The position numbers were made by a program, and so were the translations under genes. From the NCBI RefSeq assembly GCF_017875325.1, contig NZ_JAGGMN010000001.1:248001-312000 (forward strand): 64,000 nt of DNA, written 5' to 3'. The DNA comes from Methanofollis sp. W23 (GTDB taxonomy: Archaea > Halobacteriota > Methanomicrobia > Methanomicrobiales > Methanofollaceae). The notes under the pieces are model-generated. The model was not told the origin of the DNA. It worked only from the letters and a program-made list of their open reading frames with translations, and made no database searches. This document shows positions 17,636-27,539 of the stretch, one piece after another (the stretch's first letter is position 1; every line of letters begins with the position of its first letter).

Positions 17636-18778
17636 CTATGGCTTGTTCGCCATCTTGCTGGAACTCTGAGAAAATGTGCCTGATCTCGGGCGCATCGCCA
17701 GGTCGAGGTTTTCTGCCGAGAAGCACGGGGCCTTGCAGATGAGCTGCGTCCCGCAGGTCGCGACCAGTTCCCTGAAGCGGCGCGCGCGTTCCCCGGTCCA
17801 GATCTCCATGAACCGTTCAGAGGCGACATTCCCGAAGGAGACGTGCGGCATCGAGGAGCAGGGGAGCACTTCCCCGTACGGTGAGACATATGCCGTCGCA
17901 AACCCGGCCCCGCAGTTTGCACCCTCGTCAAATCTGAGTTTATGATCGTTGGCCTCTCTGGGCGTGAGCGGGAAGTCGTCGGAGGAGAGCTGGACTTCGA
18001 TGCCAAAAAGCGCCCCAAGATCCTGGAGGCGCTGTGCACTCTCCAGGTCGGCGGTATAGCCGAGGAGATCGGCGTTCTCAGGGTCGGCGGCACGGCCCAC
18101 CTCTTTGATCGCCGACGCCTTCACTTCATGCACGCCGGCGGAGGCCAGGTCGGCGAAAAGGTCTTCGAGATGGTCCTCGCTCCGGCCAGAGAGGGTAAGC
18201 CTGACCACCGTATGGTTCCCGGTCTTGATCAGGTTGTTCACGGCGCGTAATGCCTTCTGGTACGTTCCTTTCCCCCTGACATTGTCGTTGATCTCCTCCG
18301 CTCCCTCAAAACTGACCCGCACGTCGAGGACGCCGAGTCGTGCCAGTCTGGCCGCCACCTTCTCTGAGACGAGCAGCCCGTTGGTCGAGATCATCACGTT
18401 CATGCCGCAATTGCGGATCTGAGCGATGAGCGGGAAGATCTCCTGGTACACAAAAGGCTCTCCCCCGGTCACTGCGACGTCAAGGATTCCCGCCCGTGCA
18501 CATTCTGAAAGAAGCGTACAGGCCTGGTTGAGAGTGAGTTCTCCAGAGGCGTCTGCTGTCGGCGACGACCTTGTAATGCAATGCCGGCATGAGAGGTTGC
18601 ACCGGTACGTCGGGTCATAATACAGGCGGAGCGGGGCGAGCGGGTGACTTTCCGGCGGCACCCAGACCTCGTCCCTCTCCATGTCGTGGGGCGGGTAGGT
18701 GTGGATGGCCCCGGACGTCCGGTCATAGTAGATCTCAGATTTCCCCACCGTTCTTTTGATCCATCGTTTCTGAACCAT
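17636..18778 (-). CDS. Radical SAM/SPASM domain protein
   Basis: This 380-residue enzyme has a central radical SAM domain with CNLSCRHC (CX3CX2C), the GGEP SAM-binding motif (AVTGGEPFVY) and a C-terminal SPASM-like region. Cysteines there lie in GANCGAG, LPCSS and CGTQLICKAPC and would bind one or two extra Fe-S clusters. SPASM enzymes modify ribosomal peptides or proteins, or make heme/cofactor precursors (AhbC/NirJ-like). No precursor peptide gene was found beside it. The start is set by a GAGGAG sequence before the ATG. It lies downstream of, and co-directional with, the cohesin-dockerin surface operon, 111 nt after it. Confidence 0.82.
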   Translation of the reverse strand: MVQKRWIKRTVGKSEIYYDRTSGAIHTYPPHDMERDEVWVPPESHPLAPLRLYYDPTYRCNLSCRHCITRSSPTADASGELTLNQACTLLSECARAGILDVAVTGGEPFVYQEIFPLIAQIRNCGMNVMISTNGLLVSEKVAARLARLGVLDVRVSFEGAEEINDNVRGKGTYQKALRAVNNLIKTGNHTVVRLTLSGRSEDHLEDLFADLASAGVHEVKASAIKEVGRAADPENADLLGYTADLESAQRLQDLGALFGIEVQLSSDDFPLTPREANDHKLRFDEGANCGAGFATAYVSPYGEVLPCSSMPHVSFGNVASERFMEIWTGERARRFRELVATCGTQLICKAPCFSAENLDLAMRPRSGTFSQSSSKMANKP

Positions 18779-18889
18779 TTTGTAGTCTCCTCTTTTTTTT
18801 CATGGTCGATGGCCCAGGCTCCTGGGCGTTCGCCCCCCCCCCTTTTTTTCCGGCACCCTCTTTGTGCTCTGGAAAAAATGGTGGTATTT

Positions 18890-20809
18890 TTAGACCATCA
18901 TGGCAAGTGTCGCCACATCGTCGTAGTCGAGTTCGCCATTGTTGTTGAAGTCGAAGATTGCAACCAGGTTGTTCTCCTCGATCCACTGCATGTCGGTAAA
19001 GAACACGACGACATCGTCATAGTCGATGATACCATTCCCATTGACGTCTTCGTACTTCCCGTCCCCATTCGGGTCGGTGGATGCGTTTTCATACCCTGGG
19101 AACGGCGGCGGCGGGGTGATGGTGATGCTGGCCGGTGTGGTCGGCGGGTCAAGTACCGCGCCGCCGTCCGCGTCCATCACCCGCACCTCGACCTGGAGTT
19201 CGGCAGTCCCTGCTCTCACCCCTTCGAGGGTCACAGTCCCGAGTACCACTTCAGTGGCGTTTGCACGGACGGCGTCATCGAGATCGACGGCTTCCATCCA
19301 TGCGGTGGAGTTCGGGAACAACGAAGTCTCGTTGAATCCTGCCCAGTCAGGGAAGGTGATCGCGGTGATGTTTGCGGCGGCCGGGTCGCTGACGCTCAGG
19401 TTCAGTGAGTATCCGGCAAGCCCTTCCTCTGCCGAGGCGAGGACGATGTCAAGATCGGTTGTGTTTCCGACCCGGACAGAGGTAGTGGACGGCCTGAACG
19501 AGATTCCGACAGGCATTACCTCGCTGACGTTGATGTAGCCCTCTTTGACCATGGTGTCGGTCTCGTTCATCTCGTCAGAGACGGTGAGACTGACCGTGTA
19601 GATGCCGCCCTCATCGTAGGTATGGACCGGGCTCTGCTCGGTCGAGTTGGTGCCGTCGCCAAAGTCCCATGCCCACGCGGTCACGTTCCCGGTCGAGAGG
19701 TCGGTGAAGGTGACATTGAGCGGCGCCTCGCCCTCAGTGGTGTCGGCCTCGAACTCGGCCGCAGGTCCGACCGGCGGCGGTGCGACGCCTGAGACATTGA
19801 TGTAGTCTTCCTTGACCATGGTGTCGGTCTCGTTTGTCTCGTCCGAGATCGTGAGACTGACCGTGTAGACCCCGTCATCCCCGTAGGTGTGGACCGGGTT
19901 CTGCTCGGTTGAGTTGGTGCCGTCGCCAAAGTCCCATGCCCATGTGGTCACGTTCCCGGTTGAAAGGTCGGTGAAGGTGACATTGAGCGGCGCCTCGCCC
20001 TCAGTGGTGTCGGCCTCGAACTCGGCCGCAGGCCCGACCGGCGGCGCCGGGCCGCCGCTGACCATGATGTAGTCTTCCCTGACCATGGTGTCGGTCTCGT
20101 TTGTCTCGTCAGAGACAGTGAGACTGACGGTGTAGATGCCGCCCTCCTCATAGGTATGGACCGGGTCCTGCTCGGTCGAGTTGGTGCCGTCGCCAAAGTC
20201 CCATGCCCACGTCGTCACGTTCCCGGTTGAAAGGTCGGTGAAGGTGACATTGAGCGGGACGACGCCGGCGGTCATGTCGGCCTCGAACTCGGCCGCAAGT
20301 CCGGCAGGCGTCGGGGATTTACCGGTCACATTCAGTTCGCCAGGGACGACTGTCGCATTGTAGAGTGTGCCATTGACGCCTTCGATCGTTTCAGGCGTAA
20401 CGGTGATCGCACTCATCCCTTCGGCGTCTCCGCGCACGGTGGCGGTGCAGAGCGTGATGTTCGATTCACCTGCAAGCCCCTCGGGGTCGAGTGCCTGGGC
20501 CCAGACAGAGTCTGCAGGCAATGAACCGTTCTCTGGAGAGAACGCCCAGTCCGAAAAGTTCAGGTCGACGATCTCGCCGATCGCTGGGTCTTCAATGGTG
20601 ATGGTGAGGTTAAAACCGGCCAGTCCCTGCGGGGCCGTCTCCAGGATCACTGCAATATCTGTCGTCTCGTTGAGCATCACCTCGGCCGACTCGGGCATGA
20701 GCATGATCGAGACGTTCTCATTCCCCTGGTCCTGCGCCAGGGCTCCCTGTGTCCCGAAGGCACAGAGGATCATGATGCCGAGAAGCGGCATAATACGCTT
20801 CACGTTCAT
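18890..20809 (-). CDS. Surface protein: cohesin - three PKD - cohesin - dockerin
   Basis: The 639-residue exported protein has a signal peptide (about 1-25), a cohesin-like beta domain (about 30-165) and three nearly identical PKD domains (about 170-430, each with WDFGDGTNSTEQ). A second cohesin-like domain (about 433-570) and a C-terminal dockerin type I module (about 583-639) follow. The two Ca-binding loops of the dockerin read DPNGDGKYEDVNGNG and DFNNNGELDYDD. Having both cohesin and dockerin modules suits a linker in a multi-protein surface assembly. The coding sequence is rich in potential N-glycosylation sites. It is the last gene of a three-gene operon, 7 nt after the membrane-anchored cohesin gene. 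Domain boundaries are estimated by eye. Confidence 0.82.
   Translation of the reverse strand: MNVKRIMPLLGIMILCAFGTQGALAQDQGNENVSIMLMPESAEVMLNETTDIAVILETAPQGLAGFNLTITIEDPAIGEIVDLNFSDWAFSPENGSLPADSVWAQALDPEGLAGESNITLCTATVRGDAEGMSAITVTPETIEGVNGTLYNATVVPGELNVTGKSPTPAGLAAEFEADMTAGVVPLNVTFTDLSTGNVTTWAWDFGDGTNSTEQDPVHTYEEGGIYTVSLTVSDETNETDTMVREDYIMVSGGPAPPVGPAAEFEADTTEGEAPLNVTFTDLSTGNVTTWAWDFGDGTNSTEQNPVHTYGDDGVYTVSLTISDETNETDTMVKEDYINVSGVAPPPVGPAAEFEADTTEGEAPLNVTFTDLSTGNVTAWAWDFGDGTNSTEQSPVHTYDEGGIYTVSLTVSDEMNETDTMVKEGYINVSEVMPVGISFRPSTTSVRVGNTTDLDIVLASAEEGLAGYSLNLSVSDPAAANITAITFPDWAGFNETSLFPNSTAWMEAVDLDDAVRANATEVVLGTVTLEGVRAGTAELQVEVRVMDADGGAVLDPPTTPASITITPPPPFPGYENASTDPNGDGKYEDVNGNGIIDYDDVVVFFTDMQWIEENNLVAIFDFNNNGELDYDDVATLAMMV
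19540..20330. repeat. Three tandem PKD-encoding DNA repeats (about 267-bp period)
   Basis: The PKD units of the surface protein are near-identical at DNA level. For example, the run encoding TWAWDFGDGTNSTEQ recurs around 19,650, 19,920 and 20,190. They reflect recent internal duplication and are an unequal-recombination risk. Confidence 0.75.
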
Positions 20810-20816
20810 CTTTTCT

Positions 20817-21545
20817 TCACTCCTTCTTCTCCCTCAATATGGATCCGAAAATCAGGGCCGCAATGGTAAGGACGGCCAGGAAAGGCGCACTTCCCTGTGC
20901 CGGGGCTGTCTCTTCAGGGGCCGCGGGCACGGGAGACGACACTGCAGGCGTTGTTTCGGCCGGGGTGCTCTCTTCAGGTAGCGTCGGCGCCGGCGAGGTC
21001 GCCACCGCGCCAGGACCGCTGCTGCTACTGCCGCTTGCACTCCCCGAGTGCCCGGAGTTTCCTGCCTGCGTTCCCGGCGTAGACCCGACCACAAGGCCGG
21101 TTTTCACCTCGGAGATCTCGTAACTGGTCCCGGTATCGTCCTGGACTCTGACTGCGGCAATCACCAGGTCGGTCGGTCCCCTCTTGACCCCCTTGAGCGT
21201 GATCCTGCCAAGGTCGACATTGGTGCGGTTCCCCTCTGCCGTGCCCCCCACGTCGACCGCCTCGATCCAGGTCTCTCCAGCAGGGACCTCCCCACCGCGG
21301 TGGAGTGAGGCCCATGCAGGGTACGAGACCGCCGAGATCTCGGCGCACTCGGGGTTGGAGAGCGTGACCGTGAGGTTGTAGCCTGAAAGTCCGTTCTCGA
21401 CCCCTTCCAGGGTGATGGGAACCTCGGCACTCCCTCCTACCGGTATCTCTCCAATTTCTCCTACTTTGAGTACGGGAGCGGCCTGGCAGGCCGCAACAAG
21501 GCTGGCAAGCGCGATCAGCCAGATGACATATCCTGGACCCTTCAT
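20817..21545 (-). CDS. Membrane-anchored cohesin-domain protein
   Basis: The 242-residue protein has a signal peptide (about 1-22), one cohesin-like domain (about 25-155, with GLSGYNLTVTLS and AISAVSYPAW-type motifs shared with both neighbours), and a Ser/Thr/Pro/Ala-rich spacer (about 160-215) likely to be glycosylated. It ends in a C-terminal transmembrane helix followed by REKKE. This is the layout of a cell-surface anchoring scaffold. Its start codon overlaps the stop of the upstream protease gene by 4 nt (21542-21545), indicating translational coupling. It has a cohesin but no dockerin, while both neighbours carry dockerins, so it probably anchors them. Binding itself is inference. Confidence 0.78.
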   Translation of the reverse strand: MKGPGYVIWLIALASLVAACQAAPVLKVGEIGEIPVGGSAEVPITLEGVENGLSGYNLTVTLSNPECAEISAVSYPAWASLHRGGEVPAGETWIEAVDVGGTAEGNRTNVDLGRITLKGVKRGPTDLVIAAVRVQDDTGTSYEISEVKTGLVVGSTPGTQAGNSGHSGSASGSSSSGPGAVATSPAPTLPEESTPAETTPAVSSPVPAAPEETAPAQGSAPFLAVLTIAALIFGSILREKKE

Positions 21546-23980
21546 TGTTGCACCATTCTGTAGAGTGTGTTCACGTCACTGAACCCGACCCGGCCGTCTC
21601 TGTCGAAGTCGAAGGCTTCGATGGGCTGACGGTCCCTGATGAACTGCAGGTTCCCGGCATAGACCTCGACGTCCTCGGTCGTGAGAACGCCGTCCCCGTT
21701 GAGGTCTTCGTAGAGCCCGTCGCCGTCCTGGTCGGTGGGCGGAGGATAGGTACCGCCGTCAGGCCGCGGGAAGGGCCTGACATGGGCGGACATCACCGTG
21801 AGGCGTGCCGGAGTGGTCTCCAGCACATACCTCTCTCCGCCGGGCCCGGTCACCACCGGGTCCGGACCAACCGTGAAGGCGGTGGTCCCGGCCTCCTCGC
21901 CCTGCACTGTCAGGGTGCAGAGGGCGACGCCGCCGGTCTGGGCGCGCGGTGGATTGCCGGTCGCGTTGATCCTGACGCGGTCGTCGGGCAGAGGAGTGTG
22001 TGTCTTGTCCTGTATCCATGCAGGAAACGAGACGCCGGTGACCTCCCCGACCGCCGGGTCTGAGATGGTCAGGGTGATGGCGTACTCCAGGAGCGCAGCG
22101 GGTACCTGGTCCATCGTCAGGTCGATCTCGGTCTCTTCCCCTGCACCGATCTCTGCAGTGGCAGGGACAAAAGAGAGCGAGACGTTGGTCGACGGTGTGG
22201 AGAGGGCGTTGAGCATCGCGGGTGCATCCACCCTCCCATGGCCATAGACCGGGTCCCATCCAGGGTCTCCCAGGTCGACGGCCGATTCATAAAGTGCCTC
22301 GCGCACCTCGGCAGGAGTCCTGTCCCTGTGGATGCCCCATACGGTGGCGACGGCTCCTGCAACTGCAGGGGCCGAGGCGCTTGTCCCATAGAACGCTTTT
22401 CCAAACCCGCCCGCGCCGCTGACACGCGCCATCCCGACGCCGCAGACATCGGGCTTTGAGCGTACCTCGCGTCTGGGCCTGGTCACTGTTGCCGGTCCCT
22501 CAGACGAGAAGAACTCGATCTCGGTCGGGTCGTCGGCCCTGACCGCCCCAGCGGCGACCACCCCTGGCACTGCCGGGTGCCCGAAGACGGAGTCCCCAGG
22601 TGTGGCGGCAGGGTCGTCGAAGAACCCGCCGCCCAGGACGAACATTTCAAGAGTACGCGGTTCGCCTTCATGGAGGGCGACCGATAGATAGACCTCACCC
22701 GGCGCTTCGCCGAAGTACTCGACCATGATCTCCTCCATCGGGACATCGTCGCCGTCCTGGACTCTCGAACTGTTCGCGATCTCGACAAAACGGTTTCCTT
22801 CTCTGGTGACCAGGAAGAGGTCGTAGTCGCTTGACGCATGCCCCCAGGGTTCGTCCCACTGGAGCACGACCTGGAGCAGGGTGGTCTGCATCCCGTCGAT
22901 GGGCGGATCGACCACGGCCCTGATAAGGGTGCTCTCTTCGCTGAAAAGGTGATAGCCGTGGCCATCATCCCTGAAATCCCCTTCATAGTGCCCCAGCGCA
23001 TCATTGCCTGCCGCCGAGACATAGACGAGGTCCTCATTCTCGACGGCCTCGTGGACGTACGAGGCGACATAACCGTCTTCGAAGTATGGTTCGTCGAACC
23101 ACCCGATATCGTCGCAGACCACATCGCACCCGGCCTCGGCCAGTGCCGCGACCGCCGAGACAAAGGTGATCTTGTTGGGCAGACCGCTGTGGAAATAGAG
23201 GCTTGCTCCTGGTGCGGTGTCATGAACGACCTCGAGCATGGCCGTACCTTCGTCGATACCGTCGATGTCGTACAGGACACGGACCGAGGGCGGGAGGTCG
23301 CCAGAGGCCGCGGCCTCCTGCCACTGGTCGGCACTGTCCGAGATGATCCCGACCTTCATCCCCTCGCCGCCGTATCCGGTCTCGGCACGCACCTCCGCGG
23401 TCCCAAGGACGGCATCGCTCTCACCTGAGATCGGTCCCGTATAGACCACCGGAGGAGTCACGCTCTCGATCCGTCTGACGTCTTCAAGGGACGCAAGATC
23501 CTTGAGCCGGTCGACCCTCACCCATGCCGCCGCGACATGGCGGTCCTCGTCCCGGTCGGTGACCTCCCTGACATAGGGGTCGACGACCTCGGTCGACACC
23601 CCGTCTTTGAGCCAGATATAGAGATAGACCTGGAGCACCCCGTCGTCGGCGCGGGTGGTTGAAGACTGCGGGAGTACAGGGACGAACTCTGTCGTGGGCC
23701 TGGCGGGCGGTGCGGCACGCGTGGTCATGGCTGACCCGTATCCCGCCCGCGCATGCTGCACGAGTTCGGTCGGGAGTTTTTCCTCTGCAGAGGAGAGTCC
23801 GGACTTGAATGTCCCGCTCTCGTTTTTCATTAAGAGATGGAGACTCCTGTCTCCGTCTGGAGCCCTCGCAGTCTCCTCTACAGTCCCTTCCTGAAGGCCT
23901 GTGCCCTGGGCCTGGACCGGGCAGCAGAAGAGTAGCATCGCGACAACGAATGCCCCCACTCGTGCATACCTCACGGTCAC
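21542..23980 (-). CDS. Secreted subtilase with cohesin-like and dockerin modules
   Basis: The 812-residue protease has a signal peptide (about 1-25), a prodomain-like region and an S8-type catalytic domain (about 200-600). A cohesin-like domain (about 605-735) and a dockerin (about 750-812; DQDGDGLYEDLNGDG and DFDRDGRVGFSD) follow. Candidate catalytic residues are Asp215 (GIISDSADQW) and Ser534 (YGTSASAP). Where subtilisins have the His of HGT, the sequence reads DEGTAML, with Glu244. This recalls the Glu of sedolisins and may be a distinct catalytic set. The GTG start follows a GGGGGTGG sequence. It is the first gene of the surface operon. A TATA-like box at 24,149-24,163 implies a leader of about 145 nt. 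Confidence 0.83.
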   Translation of the reverse strand: MTVRYARVGAFVVAMLLFCCPVQAQGTGLQEGTVEETARAPDGDRSLHLLMKNESGTFKSGLSSAEEKLPTELVQHARAGYGSAMTTRAAPPARPTTEFVPVLPQSSTTRADDGVLQVYLYIWLKDGVSTEVVDPYVREVTDRDEDRHVAAAWVRVDRLKDLASLEDVRRIESVTPPVVYTGPISGESDAVLGTAEVRAETGYGGEGMKVGIISDSADQWQEAAASGDLPPSVRVLYDIDGIDEGTAMLEVVHDTAPGASLYFHSGLPNKITFVSAVAALAEAGCDVVCDDIGWFDEPYFEDGYVASYVHEAVENEDLVYVSAAGNDALGHYEGDFRDDGHGYHLFSEESTLIRAVVDPPIDGMQTTLLQVVLQWDEPWGHASSDYDLFLVTREGNRFVEIANSSRVQDGDDVPMEEIMVEYFGEAPGEVYLSVALHEGEPRTLEMFVLGGGFFDDPAATPGDSVFGHPAVPGVVAAGAVRADDPTEIEFFSSEGPATVTRPRREVRSKPDVCGVGMARVSGAGGFGKAFYGTSASAPAVAGAVATVWGIHRDRTPAEVREALYESAVDLGDPGWDPVYGHGRVDAPAMLNALSTPSTNVSLSFVPATAEIGAGEETEIDLTMDQVPAALLEYAITLTISDPAVGEVTGVSFPAWIQDKTHTPLPDDRVRINATGNPPRAQTGGVALCTLTVQGEEAGTTAFTVGPDPVVTGPGGERYVLETTPARLTVMSAHVRPFPRPDGGTYPPPTDQDGDGLYEDLNGDGVLTTEDVEVYAGNLQFIRDRQPIEAFDFDRDGRVGFSDVNTLYRMVQQ

Positions 23981-24324
23981 AGGCCACCCCCTTCCTTCAT
24001 GGCCTCTCCGTGGACTGGAAGGTGACCTACTGCTGGTCTGCTGATGGGGATCCCTCTCTGTGACCTCAGTATGGACTACGTGATCCCCGTGTCGACTGAA
24101 TAGGCGTTGTGCTCTGGCCTACCATCCAGTGAGGACTATACCAGAGGAAATACTATTTATAGTTTATCTCGCTCCAGGTGTGAAGACGGGCTTGTATTTC
24201 ACAGGAAATTTCGAGACAGCGACGTACAGAGAGATTTCTCTTTTGTCATGACCCTGATAAACGACCCGTCTTTCTGAAAAAAAGTATGAAGGTGGGCTGA
24301 TCCCTTCGCAAGGAAGAGACGCCC
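23981..24324. other. Intergenic region and probable long leader of the subtilase operon
   Basis: No gene is seen. On the minus strand the AT-rich TATA-like element ATAAACTATAAATAG lies at about 24,149-24,163, some 170 bp before the protease start. Transcription would therefore begin near 24,125 and leave a long 5' leader. No riboswitch fold was recognised. Confidence 0.45.
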
Positions 24325-26157
24325 TCAGATGAACCGTGGTCTCTGGGAGAGTTTTTTCGGGGTATAGATCGGCCTGAACGGCTTGCCGGCACACTCTTCC
24401 TTCACCGCGGCGGTGAGTGCCTCCACGGTCATCCCCTCTTTATGCGGCTTCTTCGGCTCGGAGAGTGCCCTGACCGTGACGGTGAGGTTCCCCTCTTCCA
24501 TTTCGCGGTCGCCGATGACCGCCACATAGGGAACCCACTCAGTCCCGGCGGCACGGACCTTCTTGTTCATCGACTCGTCCCGGTCGTCGACATCGGCCCT
24601 GACCCCGGCGGCGGTGAGTTGCTGACAGAGGTCTTCGGCATAGGCCACATGCCGCTCGGCCACTGGCACAAAGCGAACCTGGGTCGGGGAAAGCCAGGTC
24701 GGGAGCCGGGGCACTGTCTGGTAGGCGGTGTTTTCGAGCATGGCACAGATCACCCGCTCGATCGAACCGGTCGGGGAGCAGTGGAGGATCGGGGGGTGGA
24801 CGTCTTCGTTGTCGGCGCGGTACGAGATCTCAAAGCGCTTTGCGCTCTCGACATCGATCTGGACGGTCGGGTTCTCGATAGGGCGCCCCTGCCCGTCGAT
24901 CGCAGCGAGGTCGACCTTGGCGATCCAGTAGTGGACCCGCTCAGAGAGGATCTCGATGATCATCCTGACGCCTGACTCTTTCACGATCCTCTTGACCCAG
25001 TCCTCGTGCTCGTCCCAGAAGTCCTGGGTGCAGCGGAAGGCCCCGACAAGGGGAGTCTCCAGGTCGCGCCCGGTCTGCCAGCCCATCTTGAGCTGCTCCT
25101 CGAAGCACGCGAGGGCGTTGTCCATGTCCAGGCAGAGGGTGTGCATGTCCGGCATCGTGAAGGCCCGCAGCCTCTTGAGCCCGAGCACTTCGCCGCGCTG
25201 TTCGTGCCTGAACGAGTAGGTGGAGAGCTCGTACATCTTCATGGGGAGGGTGTTGGGGGAGATGTGCATGTCCCGCATGAAGGAGAACATCCCGAAACAG
25301 GCGGCAAACCTGAGCATCATGTTGCGGTTCCCGCTCTTGAAGCGGTACTGCCGCTCGCCGAACTTGGCGGCATGCTCTGAGATGGCCGGGTCGGCCAGGT
25401 CGTACATTACCGGGGTCTCGACCGGCATCCCGCCATAGTCGAGGACCAGCCCCAGCACATAGTCTCCGAGGAGGTCGCGGACGAGCCGTCCTTTCGGCAT
25501 CCAGCGGAAGTGGCCGACATCTGAGGCGGGCTCATAGTCGACGAGTTCCTTGGAACGCATCAGGTCGATATGGATCGGTTCGCCGCCGGCCGGAGTAGAC
25601 TTGCCGAGTTCTTTCTTGACGAGCGCACCGAAGGGCGAGTCGTCGCAGCAGGCCTCGGCGTCCAGACGCTCTCCCTCGGGAGTGAGGACGAAGAAGGTGT
25701 GGGTAACCTCTTTCTTGGCCGGTTTTCCTTCTTCGCTCTCGCCGGGCACGATGGTCCTGGAGAGTTCAGAGAGGGGGTGGCCCTTGCACGAGAGGGTGAA
25801 GGCCTTGTACCAGCCGAAGGGGGCGCGCTTCACGGTAAGCCCGGTGACCTTCAGCCTCTCCTCGATCTCCTTCATGGCCTTCTTGGCAGTCTCGGGCTTC
25901 GAGAGGTCCGCGCTCAGGTGGGCGTACGGGTAGACGAGCACCCGTTCGGTCTTGAGGTTCTCGGCGGTCTTTGTGATCTCCCCGACCGCCTGGGCGACGA
26001 CATCCTCGATGTCCTCTTCATCAATTGATTCAACTGCACAGAAGGCGACGAGGGCCTCGTCAAGGGCGTCCTCAAGGACTGCGCCCTCTTCCGCGACCGG
26101 CGTCTTCTTCTGCGCCTTGTAGTCGATATGGTCAGAGTGTATTAATAGAAGCCGCAT
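24325..26157 (-). CDS. thrS: Threonyl-tRNA synthetase, archaeal type
   Basis: This 610-residue class II synthetase charges tRNA-Thr. The N-terminal archaeal editing domain (about 1-140, [13 protein letters not shown], related to D-Tyr deacylase) replaces the bacterial TGS/SAD region. The class II core follows with motif 2 around [19 protein letters not shown] (here [10 protein letters not shown]) and motif 3 near [10 protein letters not shown], and then the C-terminal anticodon-binding domain (about 500-600). The start at the MRLLLIH Met fits family alignments, although the frame is open further upstream. It is the last gene of the co-directional run from gatC, with a 53-nt gap after dcd. Confidence 0.95.
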   Translation of the reverse strand: MRLLLIHSDHIDYKAQKKTPVAEEGAVLEDALDEALVAFCAVESIDEEDIEDVVAQAVGEITKTAENLKTERVLVYPYAHLSADLSKPETAKKAMKEIEERLKVTGLTVKRAPFGWYKAFTLSCKGHPLSELSRTIVPGESEEGKPAKKEVTHTFFVLTPEGERLDAEACCDDSPFGALVKKELGKSTPAGGEPIHIDLMRSKELVDYEPASDVGHFRWMPKGRLVRDLLGDYVLGLVLDYGGMPVETPVMYDLADPAISEHAAKFGERQYRFKSGNRNMMLRFAACFGMFSFMRDMHISPNTLPMKMYELSTYSFRHEQRGEVLGLKRLRAFTMPDMHTLCLDMDNALACFEEQLKMGWQTGRDLETPLVGAFRCTQDFWDEHEDWVKRIVKESGVRMIIEILSERVHYWIAKVDLAAIDGQGRPIENPTVQIDVESAKRFEISYRADNEDVHPPILHCSPTGSIERVICAMLENTAYQTVPRLPTWLSPTQVRFVPVAERHVAYAEDLCQQLTAAGVRADVDDRDESMNKKVRAAGTEWVPYVAVIGDREMEEGNLTVTVRALSEPKKPHKEGMTVEALTAAVKEECAGKPFRPIYTPKKLSQRPRFI

Positions 26158-26210
26158 ATAACTCCCCTTTTTGTCTCTGGGTCTCGGTATATATTTTTCA
26201 GTCCCACTAT

Positions 26211-26780
26211 TTATTCCTTCAAACACCCGTTGCGCTCGTTCTCGTGATAGCGCGAGAGGGTCGCCTGGCGCTGGTCCATGTACTTGGCGTCCTTCTTGAG
26301 GTTGTAGGGTTTGTCGGCCCGCTCGGTGGTGTAGAAGACGAGTTGTCCGACCGGCATCCCGGCGTACATTTTGACGGGGCGCTGGTTTACATTGCACATC
26401 TCAAGGGTGATCGACCCCCTGAACCCGGCGTCGATCCAGCCGCCGGTCTGGTGGAGTTCGATCCCGAGGCGCGCGATGGAACTTTTGCCCTCGATGCTTG
26501 CGACCACATTGTCGGGGAGGGCGACCGCCTCAAGGGTCTCGGCAAGGATGAAGGCGCCGGGCTGCATGACGATCGAATCGGCGTGTTGTTCCTGGACCTG
26601 TGCGGTGACACTCCCCTTCTCGTAGGGGTCGATGACGTCGTCTCCAGGTTCGTACCAGACAAAATGGTCCCCGAGCCTGATGTCCAGGGAGTTGGGCTGG
26701 ATGAGGGAGGGCTCATAGGGGTCGATTCCAATCTGCCCCCGTCTGATCCGGTCCTCGATCTGCCAGTCGACAAGAATCAT
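26211..26780 (-). CDS. dcd: dCTP deaminase (possibly bifunctional dCTP deaminase/dUTPase)
   Basis: The 189-residue trimeric dUTPase-fold enzyme acts on dCTP to supply dUTP or dUMP for thymidylate synthesis. Visible motifs are SLDIRLGD near the N-terminus, GKSSIARLG, and the catalytic segment [16 protein letters not shown]. Methanogen homologues such as that of Methanocaldococcus jannaschii also hydrolyse dUTP to dUMP; whether this one does cannot be told. The frame is open upstream, but [12 protein letters not shown] at 26780 is the family-typical start. It is 28 nt downstream of trmJ. Confidence 0.92.
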   Translation of the reverse strand: MILVDWQIEDRIRRGQIGIDPYEPSLIQPNSLDIRLGDHFVWYEPGDDVIDPYEKGSVTAQVQEQHADSIVMQPGAFILAETLEAVALPDNVVASIEGKSSIARLGIELHQTGGWIDAGFRGSITLEMCNVNQRPVKMYAGMPVGQLVFYTTERADKPYNLKKDAKYMDQRQATLSRYHENERNGCLKE

Positions 26781-26808
26781 TGCGTAAGAGGTACGCACTC
26801 TGGGAGAA

Positions 26809-27525
26809 TTAAGGTGTTCCCTGCCTGGGCATGTCGTGGTCGATGTGCCACTCAGCCCTGCGGAGGATGCCGTGGAGGGTTGAGACCTCACGGGTGGTCA
26901 GTGCCGTCCGCCCGAAGATCCGGCGCAGCATCAGCAGGGTGTTCTGTCGTTTGAAGTCTGGGTGGTCGATGCGCGCAAGAAATGTCCCGAAGTGATCGAT
27001 GAGGGCCTCGCGCTCGGTCTTGCCCGCGACCCGGTAGGTGCCGCGGGGGAGGTGGGCGAGTTCATAGCAGACGATACCCACGGCGTGGGAGAGGTTCATG
27101 ATCGGGTAGATCTCAGAGGTCGGGATGGTGCAGATGAGGTCGCAGCGTGAGACCTCCTCGTTGTTCAGTCCCCAGTTTTCCCGCCCGAAGAGGATGCTCA
27201 CCCGTCCGTCGACATCGCTGAGGATCTCGCGTAGTTCGTTCGGCGCATAATAGGGCATCCGCATCGAGGTGCAGACCGACTTGGAGAGTTCGCCGGTCGT
27301 GGCCACGACCAGGTCGCTCTCTGCAAAGACTTCTTCCAGGCTCTTTCTTTCGGCGTGTTCCAGGACGTCGCGGGCATGCGAGGAGCGGGCGATGGCGTCG
27401 TCTCCGATCTCGCAGGGGTCGACGAGGACGAGGCGGGTGAACCCGAAGTTCTTCATCACCCGCGCCGCAAAACCGATATTCCCTTCGTAGAGGGGTTGGA
27501 CCAGAACGATCTCGACCTCTGGCAT
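26809..27525 (-). CDS. trmJ: tRNA (cytidine/uridine-2'-O-)-methyltransferase TrmJ
   Basis: The 238-residue SPOUT-superfamily enzyme methylates ribose 2'-O, typically of position 32 in tRNA. N-terminal [22 protein letters not shown], the central [12 protein letters not shown] and the knot motif [19 protein letters not shown] (shown here as [12 protein letters not shown]) identify the TrmJ/SpoU group. A short C-terminal helical extension follows, as in archaeal TrmJ. The start at 27525 follows the GGGP synthase stop by 14 nt. Archaeal TrmJ usually modifies C32 only; this is not decidable here. Confidence 0.9.
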   Translation of the reverse strand: MPEVEIVLVQPLYEGNIGFAARVMKNFGFTRLVLVDPCEIGDDAIARSSHARDVLEHAERKSLEEVFAESDLVVATTGELSKSVCTSMRMPYYAPNELREILSDVDGRVSILFGRENWGLNNEEVSRCDLICTIPTSEIYPIMNLSHAVGIVCYELAHLPRGTYRVAGKTEREALIDHFGTFLARIDHPDFKRQNTLLMLRRIFGRTALTTREVSTLHGILRRAEWHIDHDMPRQGTP

Positions 27526-27539
27526 GGACCGCCCCCTGC

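Noticed and set aside
26158-26397. N-terminal extension of thrS
   Set aside because: It overlaps dcd and has no similarity; the archaeal ThrRS family starts at MRLLLIH.
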